Below are positions 51,905 to 61,425 of a stretch of DNA of 64,000 nucleotides, one piece after another. The first letter of the stretch is position 1. Each line of letters opens with the position of its first letter. The stretch covers positions 868,001 to 932,000 of the forward strand of contig NZ_ATVQ01000001.1 in assembly GCF_000420805.1 (NCBI RefSeq), given 5' to 3'. The translations under genes were made by a program, and so were the position numbers. The notes under the pieces are model-generated. The model did no database searches and had not been told where the DNA came from. It was given only the letters and a program-made list of their open reading frames with translations. Source of the stretch: Yaniella halotolerans DSM 15476. GTDB taxonomy: Bacteria > Actinomycetota > Actinomycetes > Actinomycetales > Micrococcaceae.

Positions 51905-52402
51905 TTAGAGTCCGGCGAGTCGGGCATATCCGCGGGCAGAGAGGTCATCGCGCAGGCGGGTTGCTTCGATGGTGGGGAGTCCCAAGATCTCAGCTTTGGA
52001 ACCTGCGGTTGTAATGGACACATCCGCGAGATCATATTTTCGTTGCAGCGGCCCTTGAGTAACGACAACGAACTGCAGACGTCCGTACGGCACAGCTTGA
52101 TACTTGCGAAAAATCGCGCCCGAACGGATGAGGATATCATCGGCTTGCTCTGCCCAGCCGTGGATTCGTACTTGTCGCGGGATGATGAACATCTTGACGA
52201 CGTGGTGGATGAGTATCCAGGCTGCCGGGATGTAGAGCAATAGTTGCCACCAGCCGGGTTCGGAGAGATACCCGGTCAGCACTGCTGCGCCACCGAAGAT
52301 CACAATGTTGATCACCAGGCTGATGGCGTTATGAATCTGGCGGTAGGTCGTCAGTTGGCGGCGAACCGGGCGGAATTGCAGATGGTGTGGGAAGTCTTTC
52401 AC
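51905..52402 (-). CDS. Bacterial PH-domain membrane protein (YdbS-type), copy A
   Basis: 165 aa: two membrane helices (about residues 28-46 and 53-72) then a bacterial PH-2 domain with IIPRQVRIHGWAEQADDILIRSGAIFRKYQAVPYGRLQFVVVTQGPLQRKYDL. It is clearly paralogous to the protein at 54114-54629: shared IIPRQVR, DD--LR-G--FR---VPYGR-Q-V---QGPLQR, S-TTAG, and RLRD-L--RG-ARLA. Its start overlaps the stop of the large PH gene (4 bases). Role unknown; relatives (YdbS/YdbT) are linked to envelope stress or bacteriocin resistance in Bacillus. Confidence 0.88.
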   Translation of the reverse strand: MKDFPHHLQFRPVRRQLTTYRQIHNAISLVINIVIFGGAAVLTGYLSEPGWWQLLLYIPAAWILIHHVVKMFIIPRQVRIHGWAEQADDILIRSGAIFRKYQAVPYGRLQFVVVTQGPLQRKYDLADVSITTAGSKAEILGLPTIEATRLRDDLSARGYARLAGL

Positions 52403-54117
52403 GCGCGGTCACCTCCTTGGGCTTTTGCCTTGATGGCCGTTTTTTCGAAATTCTCGAGTTCCTCATCGGCCATCCACTTGTTCTTATCCTTGATGCGACG
52501 CGCGTGGGCTGCGATTTCAGCTTCATGGAAGAACAGCTGGATCAGAGCTTCAGGCTCATGGTTGCTAATATTCACCCGAACCGGCCCGGGCGGTGTGCTG
52601 AATCTGGCCGATACTGTTCCACTGAACTTATCGGACAGGGATTGGTGCACGGTGGACTGTTGGATACGCTCGTGCGGGATCATCGCTAAGATGCGGCGCA
52701 GTTTAGCGTATCGAATCAACAACAGTGTTGGGGTTGTCATATACCCGTGGCGGCGGCCGGCGACCGGTTGCCAGAACCGCGCTCGGGACGGCACGTGGGT
52801 GAAGCCATCGTCGTCGGAGGTATATTTCAGGGCATTGTAGATGAGCTCATCGGCCCGCTCGACCCCAGCATCTGGGGCAAGCACCGACAACATGATCAGA
52901 ACGTCGTTGAATTTGCCGACCGGTAGCACGGTGGTTGAGGAGTCGGTGAGCCCGTAGCCGGCCACGCTGACTTGGATCCGGTACCACCCAAAGAACCGAT
53001 ATGCGATGGGTTGATAAATCTGAATGGCTTGGATGCGACCGGGTGGGATGGTGTGCGACGACGTCGATAAGAGGCCCGAGAGAACACGCACCCCGGAATC
53101 CGAGGTTCTGGCCGTGAAATTATAGTTCGAGTTAACCTGTGCAAATGCGGTGACGATGGTAATGAACCCGACGATGAGTAGGAACCCGATGCCGCCACCG
53201 ATAAGGAACGGGAGCGTTTCATTCGACCCGTCCCGCGCGCTGAGCCACAACACGAAACCACCCACGATCAACGCCCAGAGAGCACTGGCAATACCGGCGC
53301 CCAGACCTGTTACTACGCCTGCTCCCACGACCCGAGACAATGGGATGGTCAGTAACTCTCGCGGTGGGTTCTTGGCTCGCCGTGACTGGGTGATCTGCTG
53401 TGGGATCACGCCCGGCGGTGGGCTGACCGCTTCGGTGAGCCCACGAGGATTGTGCTGCACATAGGCGCTGAGATACTCAGCGTATGGGTATGCGGGTGCA
53501 GCCGGGTGCGTAACGGGATTCGCAGCGGGTGCCCCCGGCGAGTGCCCCGCCGATGGTCCCGTCTCAGAAGTGGTGCTTTCGGCCATGGGGTCGAGTTGCG
53601 GATCATCTTGAGCGCCAGAGGCCAGATAGAGGATCTCACGGCGCAACTGTTCGGCATCCGTTGCTTTGAGATATTCAAGCGCGAGCGTGGCCTCTGATCC
53701 GTCAGCCGCGTGCAGCGACAGTTTCGATAGGCCGAACAGCCGCGCAAAGAGTGGCCGGTCGATGTCGACGGCTTGTAGTCGGTCTAAACGCATGTACCGG
53801 CGACGACGGAAAACGACGCCCGCGTGTAATTCGACCGCGTCAGCGGTGATGCGGAACTGATAAAACCGCCAGGCGATCGTATACAGGCCTGCCGCGACGA
53901 GGAGTGCGATGAAGACGATGCCGAGAAATATGAGGATGGCCTGGCCGATCGACAGCTCAAAGCTCTCGACGATATTCCGCAGGGTTTGCAGCGAAAGGTT
54001 TGTCAGGACGTAGCCGAAGATCAGCAACACCGACCACGATCGGACAAAGGGCGAGATCGGGTGGACGCGGCTCCATGGAATCTCGGGGCTGTGCTGTTGT
54101 TGCACTGGTTGGCTCAT
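52399..54117 (-). CDS. Bacterial PH-domain membrane protein (YdbT-type), multi-domain
   Basis: 572 aa with repeated units: membrane helices at about 26-80 and a first PH-2 domain (RFYQFRITADAVELHAGVVFRRRRYMRLDRLQAVDIDRPLFARLFGLSKLSLHAADGS). A Pro/Ala-rich linker follows (about 175-215), then a second helix pair and PH-2 domain, and a third PH-like segment near 440-530 (HERIQQSTVHQSLSDKFSGTVSARFSTPPG). It overlaps both flanking PH genes by 4 bases, making a compact three-gene unit. Function unknown; probably a membrane complex with its two small partners. Confidence 0.88.
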   Translation of the reverse strand: MSQPVQQQHSPEIPWSRVHPISPFVRSWSVLLIFGYVLTNLSLQTLRNIVESFELSIGQAILIFLGIVFIALLVAAGLYTIAWRFYQFRITADAVELHAGVVFRRRRYMRLDRLQAVDIDRPLFARLFGLSKLSLHAADGSEATLALEYLKATDAEQLRREILYLASGAQDDPQLDPMAESTTSETGPSAGHSPGAPAANPVTHPAAPAYPYAEYLSAYVQHNPRGLTEAVSPPPGVIPQQITQSRRAKNPPRELLTIPLSRVVGAGVVTGLGAGIASALWALIVGGFVLWLSARDGSNETLPFLIGGGIGFLLIVGFITIVTAFAQVNSNYNFTARTSDSGVRVLSGLLSTSSHTIPPGRIQAIQIYQPIAYRFFGWYRIQVSVAGYGLTDSSTTVLPVGKFNDVLIMLSVLAPDAGVERADELIYNALKYTSDDDGFTHVPSRARFWQPVAGRRHGYMTTPTLLLIRYAKLRRILAMIPHERIQQSTVHQSLSDKFSGTVSARFSTPPGPVRVNISNHEPEALIQLFFHEAEIAAHARRIKDKNKWMADEELENFEKTAIKAKAQGGDRA

Positions 54118-54629
54118 GCTTCCGCCAATTCTGCCAACCGAGCGAAACCCCGTTGTGTCAATTCATCGCGCAGTCGTTCCGCCTCAACCATGGGCAACCC
54201 CTCAAAGGTCGAGGCGGTCCCGCCACCGGCCGTTGTGATAGAAATCTGTGTGACCCCGAAGGCTCGTTGCAGCGGTCCCTGGTGGATGTCCACGTATTGG
54301 ATGCGCCCGTACGGGACGGCCACCTGGTTCCGGAATAAAATGCCGCGACGTAGCACTAGATCGTCACGGTTCTCCAGGTATCCCATGGCTCGAACCTGTC
54401 GCGGAATGATACAGGCGACCACGATCCCCCACACCAGCACGCCGGCTGGCAGAAGGTAGAGCAAATATGCGGCGCTGTTGGTGAAAAACAGTGGTGCGAC
54501 GAACTGAACAATCAGCAGGGGTATCAGCAAGAAAAGGAAGAAGATGCCGAAGCCGATCGCGTTATTGATCTGGCGCAGTGGAATCAGGCGAGGCGAAACT
54601 CTCCGATACGGAAGGTTTTCGTGGTCCAT
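54114..54629 (-). CDS. Bacterial PH-domain membrane protein (YdbS-type), copy B
   Basis: 171 aa, same layout as copy A: two helices (about 25-47 and 52-73) then PH-2 with IIPRQVRAMGYLENRDDLVLRRGILFRNQVAVPYGRIQYVDIHQGPLQRAFGV and a C-terminal ERLRDELTQRGFARLAELAEA. Start set at ATG 54629 (MDHENLPYRR), since the 56 upstream in-frame codons overlap the DUF3180 gene and look non-coding. Located 10 bases after the DUF3180 stop. Confidence 0.86.
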   Translation of the reverse strand: MDHENLPYRRVSPRLIPLRQINNAIGFGIFFLFLLIPLLIVQFVAPLFFTNSAAYLLYLLPAGVLVWGIVVACIIPRQVRAMGYLENRDDLVLRRGILFRNQVAVPYGRIQYVDIHQGPLQRAFGVTQISITTAGGGTASTFEGLPMVEAERLRDELTQRGFARLAELAEA

Positions 54630-54639
54630 GCCTGCAGTC

Positions 54640-55188
54640 TCATCTCTTGGGTTGCCGTGGTGGCGACCAGCTATCTGTGTCTGCTTGTCGCGCGGTGGGT
54701 TGCACTCCGGAAGCGCCGGGCGGGTTCTGGTGGTTACCACCGTTGCCGTCAGTGTCCTCCGGTGGGATCCGGCACCATTGTTCCACAACAAAACCAACGA
54801 TCACCAGAACCAACGCCGTGATCACCTGAACAGAGGCTTCGGTCACGACGTCGGAACCAAAGCCGACCTGGGGCACACGATGCACCAACATGCCGGCGTG
54901 CCAGCCACCGATCGCAGCCCCCGCGTAGGTGCCTGCTTGGGCGAGGACTAAGGTGCGGGCCGCGGCGACGGGATTCAGCCGATCTGCGACGGGGCGTTGC
55001 CTGTCTTTCAGTACCCGAATACCCAAGATGAGTTCCAGTACGATGACGGCGGCCAGCGTGATGACGGCGGTGATACCCAGTGCCGGGGCCGGCCAACCGG
55101 ATTCTGCGGCGACAAATGCGCCCAGCCATCCGAGGATCGCGGTGCTGAGCACTACGACGACGATCCAGCTGATGCGAAGCGAACTCAT
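54640..55188 (-). CDS. DUF3180 membrane protein
   Basis: 182 aa with four membrane helices (about residues 9-27, 35-55, 80-100 with LNPVAAARTLVLAQAGTYAGAAIGGWHAG, and 115-135) and a Pro/Gly/Asn-rich C-terminal tail. DUF3180 proteins sit directly after folK in actinobacteria. It overlaps the folK stop by 4 bases (ATGA). Function unknown. Confidence 0.88.
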   Translation of the reverse strand: MSSLRISWIVVVVLSTAILGWLGAFVAAESGWPAPALGITAVITLAAVIVLELILGIRVLKDRQRPVADRLNPVAAARTLVLAQAGTYAGAAIGGWHAGMLVHRVPQVGFGSDVVTEASVQVITALVLVIVGFVVEQWCRIPPEDTDGNGGNHQNPPGASGVQPTARQADTDSWSPPRQPKR

Positions 55189-55715
55189 CGGTTATCCTCC
55201 ACGCGGTGCACGGTGGTGGCGTCGTCGGCTCGTGCAGCTAATTCGGCAACGGGCTGGCCGCTGAGTGTGGCGGAGGGTTCCGCCCACGACCACGGGATAA
55301 GCACGAAGGCCCGCTCGTGTGCGCGTGGATGCGGCAGGGTGAGCACCGGATGCTTCGAGGTCACCTGGTCATAATCGATCAGATCGACGTCGAGGGTGCG
55401 CGGCCCCCAGCGGACGCCTCGCACCCGGGCGGCTACCTGTTCGAGTTCATGGGCGAACTCCAGCAACGCATATGGACTTAACGTTGTTTCGATGATGAGC
55501 ACCTGGTTGAGAAAATCTGGTTGCTCCGGTCCACCGACGGGTGCCGTTTTGGCCCGTGGCGACACAGCAGTGACGTCGATGTTTGATGCCTGCCAGAACG
55601 CGTCGACGGCGTCGTCAAGAATGCTGGCCGAATCGCCCAGGTTTGAACCCAGCGCCACCACGGCGCGCACAGGTTCAGCAGGCTGTGCCACCAATTGCGG
55701 ATCGAGGTCGTGCAT
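55185..55715 (-). CDS. folK: HPPK: 6-hydroxymethyl-7,8-dihydropterin pyrophosphokinase
   Basis: Transfers pyrophosphate from ATP to hydroxymethyl-dihydropterin, the step before dihydropteroate synthesis. 176 aa. Seen: VVALGSNLGD, PVGGPEQPDFLNQV, RWGPRTLDVDLIDYD (catalytic D-x-D) and LPHPRAHERAFVLIPW. ATG 55715 starts two bases after the folB stop; its stop overlaps DUF3180. Confidence 0.96.
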   Translation of the reverse strand: MHDLDPQLVAQPAEPVRAVVALGSNLGDSASILDDAVDAFWQASNIDVTAVSPRAKTAPVGGPEQPDFLNQVLIIETTLSPYALLEFAHELEQVAARVRGVRWGPRTLDVDLIDYDQVTSKHPVLTLPHPRAHERAFVLIPWSWAEPSATLSGQPVAELAARADDATTVHRVEDNR

Positions 55716-55717
55716 GG

Positions 55718-56092
55718 TTACCGTCCTGCAGCAGTACGGTTTCGAGCAACCCTAACGGCAACATTGGCAAAGTCTGCCGGGATGGGGGCCTGGGGTTTAT
55801 TAACGGTGACTCGCACCGATACGATCCGCGAAAAGTCTGCCAGAATCGTATCGGCCATGGTGATGGCGAGGGTTTCAATCAGATTGACCGGTGGCCCCGT
55901 GATGATACTCTCCACTACGGCAGCAACTTCTGCATAGTTCACGGTTGCTGCGACGTCGTCGGTGGCAGCCGCCTGGTCTATGTCCAGGTCGAGGTCTACA
56001 TCCACGAGGAAGGTCTGGCCGGTGGCTCGTTCGTGTTCGAGTACCCCGTGGTAACCGCGGGCGCGTAGCCCCATCAGGCTGATGGTCCCCAT
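55718..56092 (-). CDS. folB: Dihydroneopterin aldolase
   Basis: Converts dihydroneopterin to hydroxymethyl-dihydropterin and glycolaldehyde. 124 aa, octameric tunnel-fold family. Seen: LMGLRARGYHGVLEHERATGQTFLVDVDL (substrate Glu in HGVLEHER), NYAEVAAVVESIITGPPVNLIETLA and TVNKPQAPI (Lys of the NKPxAP motif). The start is ATG 56092 (MGTISLMGL), 8 bases after the folP stop; the longer frame to 56179 overlaps folP and is not conserved. Confidence 0.95.
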   Translation of the reverse strand: MGTISLMGLRARGYHGVLEHERATGQTFLVDVDLDLDIDQAAATDDVAATVNYAEVAAVVESIITGPPVNLIETLAITMADTILADFSRIVSVRVTVNKPQAPIPADFANVAVRVARNRTAAGR

Positions 56093-56100
56093 GGCGTTGC

Positions 56101-57009
56101 TTATTCTGCGGCCTGGCGTGCAGCCACGGTTTTCACAGCGTCCAGGTTGGACACCACGGAATGCACGCGTACGCACCATGCGCCTTCTTGTGCCACGAGT
56201 GCAGTAATTGCAGCTGTCGCGTGATCACGCTGGCGTGGTTCCATTGCTTCGGTATTGTGTTCGGCGAGCAGGGTGCCGAGGAACCGTTTGCGGGAGGCAC
56301 CAATCAGTACTGGGTAACCGAGTTTTTCAAATTCGGTCAGGTGCTTGAGCAGCTGCCAGTTGTGCTCTGCGGTCTTGGAGAACCCAAGTCCCGGATCTAC
56401 GATGAGTTGTTCTTTTTTGACGCCAGCGGCAAGGAATGTGTCAATGACCTGCTGGGTTTCGGCCACAACTTCGGAGACCAGGTTGTCGTATTCTGCCAAA
56501 CCATCCATGGTTTTCGAGTTGCCGCGATTGTGCATCACAATATAGCGCGCACCGGTTTCGGCGATCAGTTGTGGCATATCGGCTTCGTGGTTGACGCCTG
56601 AGACGTCGTTGATCATGACTTCGCCGTATTCGAGGGCTGCGCGAGCGGTCTCGGTGTGGCGGGTATCTACCGAGACATAGACCCCGGCTTTGACGAGGGC
56701 TTCGACAACCGGCAGGATGCGTGCTTGTTCGTCGGCGACACTGACTTCTTCGGTTCCTGGTGCGGTGGATTCGCCGCCGATGTCGATAATGTCGGCGCCC
56801 GCATAGTGCATGCGAAGTCCGTGATCGATGGCTTTGCCGGCGTCAAAGTTTTCGCCGCCGTCCGAGAACGAATTATCAGTCACGTTCAGGACGCCCATGA
56901 CCAGAGTGCGATCGGTTGGCAGATCCTCAAAGGTTTTTCGCGTAGCTTTTCGCACTACCGAAAGCGGGCCCGTTGCCGGACCGGTTCCTGGGACAGCTCC
57001 AATAGACAT
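56101..57009 (-). CDS. folP: Dihydropteroate synthase
   Basis: Condenses hydroxymethyl-dihydropterin pyrophosphate with p-aminobenzoate; the target of sulfonamides. 302 aa TIM barrel. Seen: MGVLNVTDNSFSDGG (loop 1), IDIGGESTAPGTEEVS (loop 2), SVDTRHTETA, MINDVSG, YIVMHNRG, IVDPGLGFSKTAEHN, and VLIGASRKRFLG. In loop 2 the usual Arg of GGESTRPG is Ala (residue about 82), an unusual change beside the substrate site. It is placed between folE and folB in a single operon. Confidence 0.95.
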   Translation of the reverse strand: MSIGAVPGTGPATGPLSVVRKATRKTFEDLPTDRTLVMGVLNVTDNSFSDGGENFDAGKAIDHGLRMHYAGADIIDIGGESTAPGTEEVSVADEQARILPVVEALVKAGVYVSVDTRHTETARAALEYGEVMINDVSGVNHEADMPQLIAETGARYIVMHNRGNSKTMDGLAEYDNLVSEVVAETQQVIDTFLAAGVKKEQLIVDPGLGFSKTAEHNWQLLKHLTEFEKLGYPVLIGASRKRFLGTLLAEHNTEAMEPRQRDHATAAITALVAQEGAWCVRVHSVVSNLDAVKTVAARQAAE

Positions 57010-57045
57010 GGAAAATCCTTCCTGTTTGGTTATCTCGTACCGGCT

Positions 57046-57618
57046 TTAGTGTACCCCGGCGTTAAGAATCAGACTCATGGCCTCATTACGCGTGGACGGT
57101 TCCCGCAACTGCCCGCGGACCGCAGACGTGACGGTTTTCGCGTGCGGTTTCTGCACGCCGCGCATCGACATACACATGTGTTCGGCAGACAGCACCACGA
57201 TGGCACCGGCCGGATTCAAGTGTTCCATGATGGCTTCGACAATCTGGGTGTTCAGGCGTTCCTGAACCTGTGGACGGCGTGCGTAGAGTTCGACGAGCCT
57301 GGCAAGTTTCGACAGTCCGGTGACTTTGCCCTCTGCCGAGGGGATGTACCCGATGTGTGCTTTGCCATGGAATGGGACCAGGTGGTGCTCACACATCGAA
57401 TAGAACTCGATGTCTTTGACTAAGACCAGTTCCTCGTGCGAAATATCGAAGGTGGTGCCAAGAATGTCGGCTGGATCTTGGTGGAGCCCGGCAAAAAATT
57501 CACCATATGCTCGGGCAACCCGGGCAGGGGTATCCACCAGACCATCACGGTCTGGGTCCTCCCCCACAGCCAACAGAATCTCACGAACCGCCGCTTCGAT
57601 TCTGGGTTGGTCCATCAT
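57046..57618 (-). CDS. folE: GTP cyclohydrolase I
   Basis: First enzyme of folate synthesis; turns GTP into dihydroneopterin triphosphate. 190 aa. Seen: zinc ligands Cys and His in [20 protein letters not shown] and Cys in [15 protein letters not shown], plus [28 protein letters not shown] start at 57618/57615 directly abuts the ftsH stop, with AGGAGA inside the end of ftsH, so translation is coupled. Confidence 0.97.
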   Translation of the reverse strand: MMDQPRIEAAVREILLAVGEDPDRDGLVDTPARVARAYGEFFAGLHQDPADILGTTFDISHEELVLVKDIEFYSMCEHHLVPFHGKAHIGYIPSAEGKVTGLSKLARLVELYARRPQVQERLNTQIVEAIMEHLNPAGAIVVLSAEHMCMSMRGVQKPHAKTVTSAVRGQLREPSTRNEAMSLILNAGVH

Positions 57619-59616
57619 TTAGTTCTCCTGGTCGTCACCGGGCGAGCCGCTGGGGGCTTCGTCGGTGGTAGCTGATGAATTCTCCGGGTGCTTATCCGTG
57701 GCGGTACCTTCAGGCATGCCGACCGGGGGCAGATCTGAGACCGGACGGTCCTCGTGGAAGAGCCACGTGTTACGCGGAGTGTACTTGTGCACGTTGGCAA
57801 AAATATCTGCCAATTCGTGGCGATTCAAGGTTTCCTGTTCCAGCAGTTTCGATGCCAGGTCATCCAGGATGTGCCGGTTAGTGTTCAACACCCAGTAGGC
57901 TTCGGCGTGGGCATCGTCGAGTAGTTTGCGGACTTCTTCATCAACGACGAAGGCCAGTTCATCAGAGTAGTCGCGTCCTGAGCCCATATCGCGGCCCAGG
58001 AATGGCTCGTCGTTTCCGGAGCCCAGTTTGACGGTACCGACACGTGATGACATGCCGTATTCGGTAATCATCTTGCGCGCGGTATCGGTCGCTTTGGTGA
58101 TGTCATTAGACGCACCCGTTGATGGGTCGTGGAAGACAATCTCCTCGGCGACACGGCCGCCCAGCGCATAGGCTAACTGGTCGAGCAGTTCGTTGCGGGT
58201 TACCGAGTATTTGTCTTCGTCCGGGACAACCATCGTGTAGCCTAGGGCCCGACCGCGCGGCAGAATCGTGACCTTTGAAACCGGTGCCGAGTGGTTCAAC
58301 CCGGCGGCCACCAGAGCGTGCCCACCTTCGTGGTAGGCGGTGACTTTTCGTTCGTGGTCGTTCATCAAACGAGTCTTCTTCTGCGGGCCGGCCATCACAC
58401 GATCAACCGCCTCGTCGACGGCACGATTGTCGATCAGGTGCGCATTCGAACGCGCCGTCAAGAGTGCTGCTTCATTGAGCACGTTGGCCAGATCTGCACC
58501 CGAGAAACCGGGGGTGCGCTGGGCTAGGCCGTACAGATCGATGTTCTCAACTAGCGGTTTGCCCTGTGCGTGGACCTTCAGAATTTGCAGGCGTCCTTCA
58601 AGCGATGGAGCCTCAACCGGTACCTGACGGTCGAAACGGCCGGGACGCAGCAGCGCCGGGTCCAGAACATCGGGACGGTTGGTGGCCGCGATCAGAATGA
58701 CGTTCGAGTTTTCGTCGAAGCCATCCATCTCAACCAGCAGCTGGTTCAGGGTCTGTTCGCGTTCGTCATTTCCGCCACCGACACCGGCGCCACGGTGACG
58801 ACCTACAGCGTCGATCTCATCGACGAAAATGATTGCCGGGGCGTTCTTCTTGGCCTCGTTGAACAGGTCGCGAACACGAGATGCGCCGACACCAACGAAC
58901 ATTTCCACGAAGTCAGAACCTGAAATCGTGTAGAACGGCACACTTGCTTCACCGGCCAGTGCGCGTGCAATCAGCGTTTTACCCGTGCCCGGAGGGCCAT
59001 ATAACAGCACACCGGTTGGGATTTTGGCGCCAACGGCCTTGAACTTCTCGGGTTCGGTGAGGAATTCTTTAATCTCATACAGTTCTTCAACGGCCTCATC
59101 AGAACCAGCCACATCTTTGAAGGTGACCTGCGGGGTGTCTTTCGACATGAGTTTGGCCTGCGACTTACCAAACTTCATCATTTGGCTGCCGCCACCCTGC
59201 ATGCGGGACAGCAAGAACCAGAACAGCAGGGCAATGAGAATGAACGGAATCAAAAAGCCAAGCATGGACAGCAGCCAGTTCGACTGCACCGGCTCGTCCG
59301 TGTAGTCATCCACGTTCGAATCCGCGATGTGCGTCGTGACGGCCTCAGCGCGATCCGTTGAGTAGAAGAAGTGTACCTGGGTACCCAGGTTGCGGTCTTC
59401 GTGGTGGAAATCTTCGCGCAGTGTTAGGTCGACTCGATGATCATTGTCGTCCAGCAGCGCTTGGCTCGCTTTGTCGTCCTCCAACAGTTCGATACCCACC
59501 GAGGTATCCACACGGTTTGTCGAGGAACCCGACAGCACCGGTACGACGATGAGTAACGCTAAAACTGCGAGGACGATCCAAATGACCGGTCCCTTAAAGA
59601 TGTTCTTGGCTTTCAC
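57619..59616 (-). CDS. ftsH: ATP-dependent zinc metalloprotease FtsH
   Basis: Membrane-bound AAA+ protease that degrades damaged membrane and short-lived regulatory proteins. 665 aa. Seen: N-terminal helix (about 9-27), an extracytoplasmic segment, a second helix (about 111-131), Walker A GPPGTGKT, Walker [19 protein letters not shown] with [21 protein letters not shown], and zinc motif HEGGH. The C-terminal tail is long and acidic (about 620-665). GTG 59616 is used as start; AGAAGG is very close to it. Confidence 0.98.
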   Translation of the reverse strand: MKAKNIFKGPVIWIVLAVLALLIVVPVLSGSSTNRVDTSVGIELLEDDKASQALLDDNDHRVDLTLREDFHHEDRNLGTQVHFFYSTDRAEAVTTHIADSNVDDYTDEPVQSNWLLSMLGFLIPFILIALLFWFLLSRMQGGGSQMMKFGKSQAKLMSKDTPQVTFKDVAGSDEAVEELYEIKEFLTEPEKFKAVGAKIPTGVLLYGPPGTGKTLIARALAGEASVPFYTISGSDFVEMFVGVGASRVRDLFNEAKKNAPAIIFVDEIDAVGRHRGAGVGGGNDEREQTLNQLLVEMDGFDENSNVILIAATNRPDVLDPALLRPGRFDRQVPVEAPSLEGRLQILKVHAQGKPLVENIDLYGLAQRTPGFSGADLANVLNEAALLTARSNAHLIDNRAVDEAVDRVMAGPQKKTRLMNDHERKVTAYHEGGHALVAAGLNHSAPVSKVTILPRGRALGYTMVVPDEDKYSVTRNELLDQLAYALGGRVAEEIVFHDPSTGASNDITKATDTARKMITEYGMSSRVGTVKLGSGNDEPFLGRDMGSGRDYSDELAFVVDEEVRKLLDDAHAEAYWVLNTNRHILDDLASKLLEQETLNRHELADIFANVHKYTPRNTWLFHEDRPVSDLPPVGMPEGTATDKHPENSSATTDEAPSGSPGDDQEN

Positions 59617-59709
59617 CCTTCTAAGCTACCTGGTTCAGCAGCCCAAAAAGACTACGTCTCATTTCCTTTCGCAATCGGTGGAAGCACAAAAAGGAAACGG
59701 TGATACGTC

Positions 59710-60261
59710 CTACTGGTAGACGTGCGGAGCCAGTGTTCCCAAAATATCCAGGTTGCGATATTTCTGGTTGAAGTCCAGGCCGTAGCCAACCACAAACTCA
59801 TTGGGGATGTCACGGCCGATGTATTTCACATCAATGTCTACGGCCAGAGCTTCTGGTTTACGCAACAACGTGACAATCTCTACGGAAGCCGGACCGCGCG
59901 ATTCCAAGTTGGTTTTCAGCCAGGACAGTGTCAGCCCGGAGTCGACGATGTCTTCAACGATCAACACGTGGCGATCCATGAGATCTTCTTCGAGGTCTTT
60001 CAAAATCCGCACTACACCGGAGGATTTTGTGCCGGAACCGTAGGAGGAAACCGCCATAAAGTCGATGGTGACCTGTGACTTCATTGCTCGTGAGAGATCC
60101 GCCATGATCATGAGCGCACCCTTGAGCACTCCGACGAGCAGCACATCCTTGCCCTCGTAGTCGCGGTCAATTTTGACAGCCAGGTCCTGGACGATGCCAT
60201 CAATTTCTTCGCGGTCGAGTAGCACCGACTCTAAATCGCCTGAAACGTCTTCGGCCTTCAT
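59710..60261 (-). CDS. hpt: Hypoxanthine (guanine) phosphoribosyltransferase
   Basis: Purine salvage enzyme making IMP/GMP from base and PRPP. 183 aa. Seen: LLVGVLKGALMIMADL, MAVSSYGSGTKSSG, the PRPP loop VLIVEDIVDSGLTLSWL, and VVGYGLDFNQKYRNLDILG. The start is ATG 60261, six bases after GAGGAG; the GTG two codons earlier overlaps that ribosome site. Lies between tilS and ftsH, the usual order. Confidence 0.97.
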   Translation of the reverse strand: MKAEDVSGDLESVLLDREEIDGIVQDLAVKIDRDYEGKDVLLVGVLKGALMIMADLSRAMKSQVTIDFMAVSSYGSGTKSSGVVRILKDLEEDLMDRHVLIVEDIVDSGLTLSWLKTNLESRGPASVEIVTLLRKPEALAVDIDVKYIGRDIPNEFVVGYGLDFNQKYRNLDILGTLAPHVYQ

Positions 60262-60283
60262 TGTCACTCCTCGTAGTGTCAGG

Positions 60284-61405
60284 TTAGTCGCTCGTGTTTG
60301 AGCGAATAACTAATAGTTTTGCATATTCGTGGGTCACTTTTTCTCGATACACACTCACATGTCCTTCTAACTGCACCGGTCCAGGCGATGAGGCCCGTCC
60401 AATCGGTGGAGAGACCAGTCTCTGAACGGCCGCCAAGCGTTCTGCAGAAGGTTGTGGTGCGCCGAAATGTTGTGCGGCCAGTGCCACAACTCTGCGCAGA
60501 ATGGCAGGTTTTAAACCTTGCATTTGCGCAAGTGGGAAGTGAATTCGGGTCGTTTCGGCGACTGCGAGCGCACCGTAGGCCTCAGCGGCCAGGTCTTCCA
60601 GTACGTCCAGATCGTCAGCAGCCAGTGCTGCTGTTGTGACCAACCCCGCAAAAACTCCGTGCCCCAGACCCGTGGTCGGATCAGTGAGGGCAGGCAGGAG
60701 TTGCTGGCGGACTCGAATCCGTGCCAGGGACAAGTCGTCATTCATCGGATCCTGAAAATACTGCAGACCGGCCCAAGCGCAGATCGTTTCAGTATCGTCT
60801 CGTGTCAGCTCCAATAAGGGGCGGCCGATCCGCACTGGTTTGTAGTCGGCCAAGACATGCTCACGCGTTTCTCTGATCCCGGCCAGTGAACGTAATCCGG
60901 AGCCTCGTGCCAGCCCGAGCAGTACTTGTTCGGCCTGATCATTAGCGGTATGGGCGGTCACCACTCCTGCCGCGTTCGTGGTTGCTGCCAGACGCACGAA
61001 CGCACCGTAGCGGGCTTGCCGCGCTGCGGCTTCCAGGCCATCGCCCTGCTGGATCACCTGCACGTTATCTCGCAGCACCGGGGCTAATCCCAAGTGTGTA
61101 CAAATTCGTGCGGTCCGCTGTGCCACATCTGCAGTGACCTGTTGGAGCTGATGGTCTAAGATCACGGCCCCAAACCGGAGTCCGGTCACCCGTTGTGTCT
61201 CTGCGGCCAGCACGGCTAGGGCCAGCGAATCTGCGCCGCCGGATACTCCCACAAGTATGGGCGCCCCACCGGCTTGGACACCCCAGCGTTGGGCCAGGAC
61301 TTTGAGTGTGGCGACGCCGGCATGCACGGCAGTCGGCCATGCAGCCGACGGCGGCCATGCTTCGGGGCCGCCGGGCAGTTGCATCTGGGAGTATGCCGGT
61401 TCCAT
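60284..61405 (-). CDS. tilS: tRNA(Ile)-lysidine synthetase
   Basis: Modifies C34 of the CAU-anticodon tRNA-Ile to lysidine so it reads AUA. 373 aa. Seen: PP-loop VGVSGGADSLAL, VILDHQLQ, ARQARYGAF, VVTAHTANDQAEQVLLGLARGSGLRSLAGI (the HxxxDQxET-like site), and RPLLELTRDDTETICAWAGL. N-terminal extension of about 50 residues precedes the PP-loop. 22 bases upstream of hpt in the same operon. Confidence 0.95.
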   Translation of the reverse strand: MEPAYSQMQLPGGPEAWPPSAAWPTAVHAGVATLKVLAQRWGVQAGGAPILVGVSGGADSLALAVLAAETQRVTGLRFGAVILDHQLQQVTADVAQRTARICTHLGLAPVLRDNVQVIQQGDGLEAAARQARYGAFVRLAATTNAAGVVTAHTANDQAEQVLLGLARGSGLRSLAGIRETREHVLADYKPVRIGRPLLELTRDDTETICAWAGLQYFQDPMNDDLSLARIRVRQQLLPALTDPTTGLGHGVFAGLVTTAALAADDLDVLEDLAAEAYGALAVAETTRIHFPLAQMQGLKPAILRRVVALAAQHFGAPQPSAERLAAVQRLVSPPIGRASSPGPVQLEGHVSVYREKVTHEYAKLLVIRSNTSD

Positions 61406-61425
61406 GTGTTGGTTATCAGTGCTCG

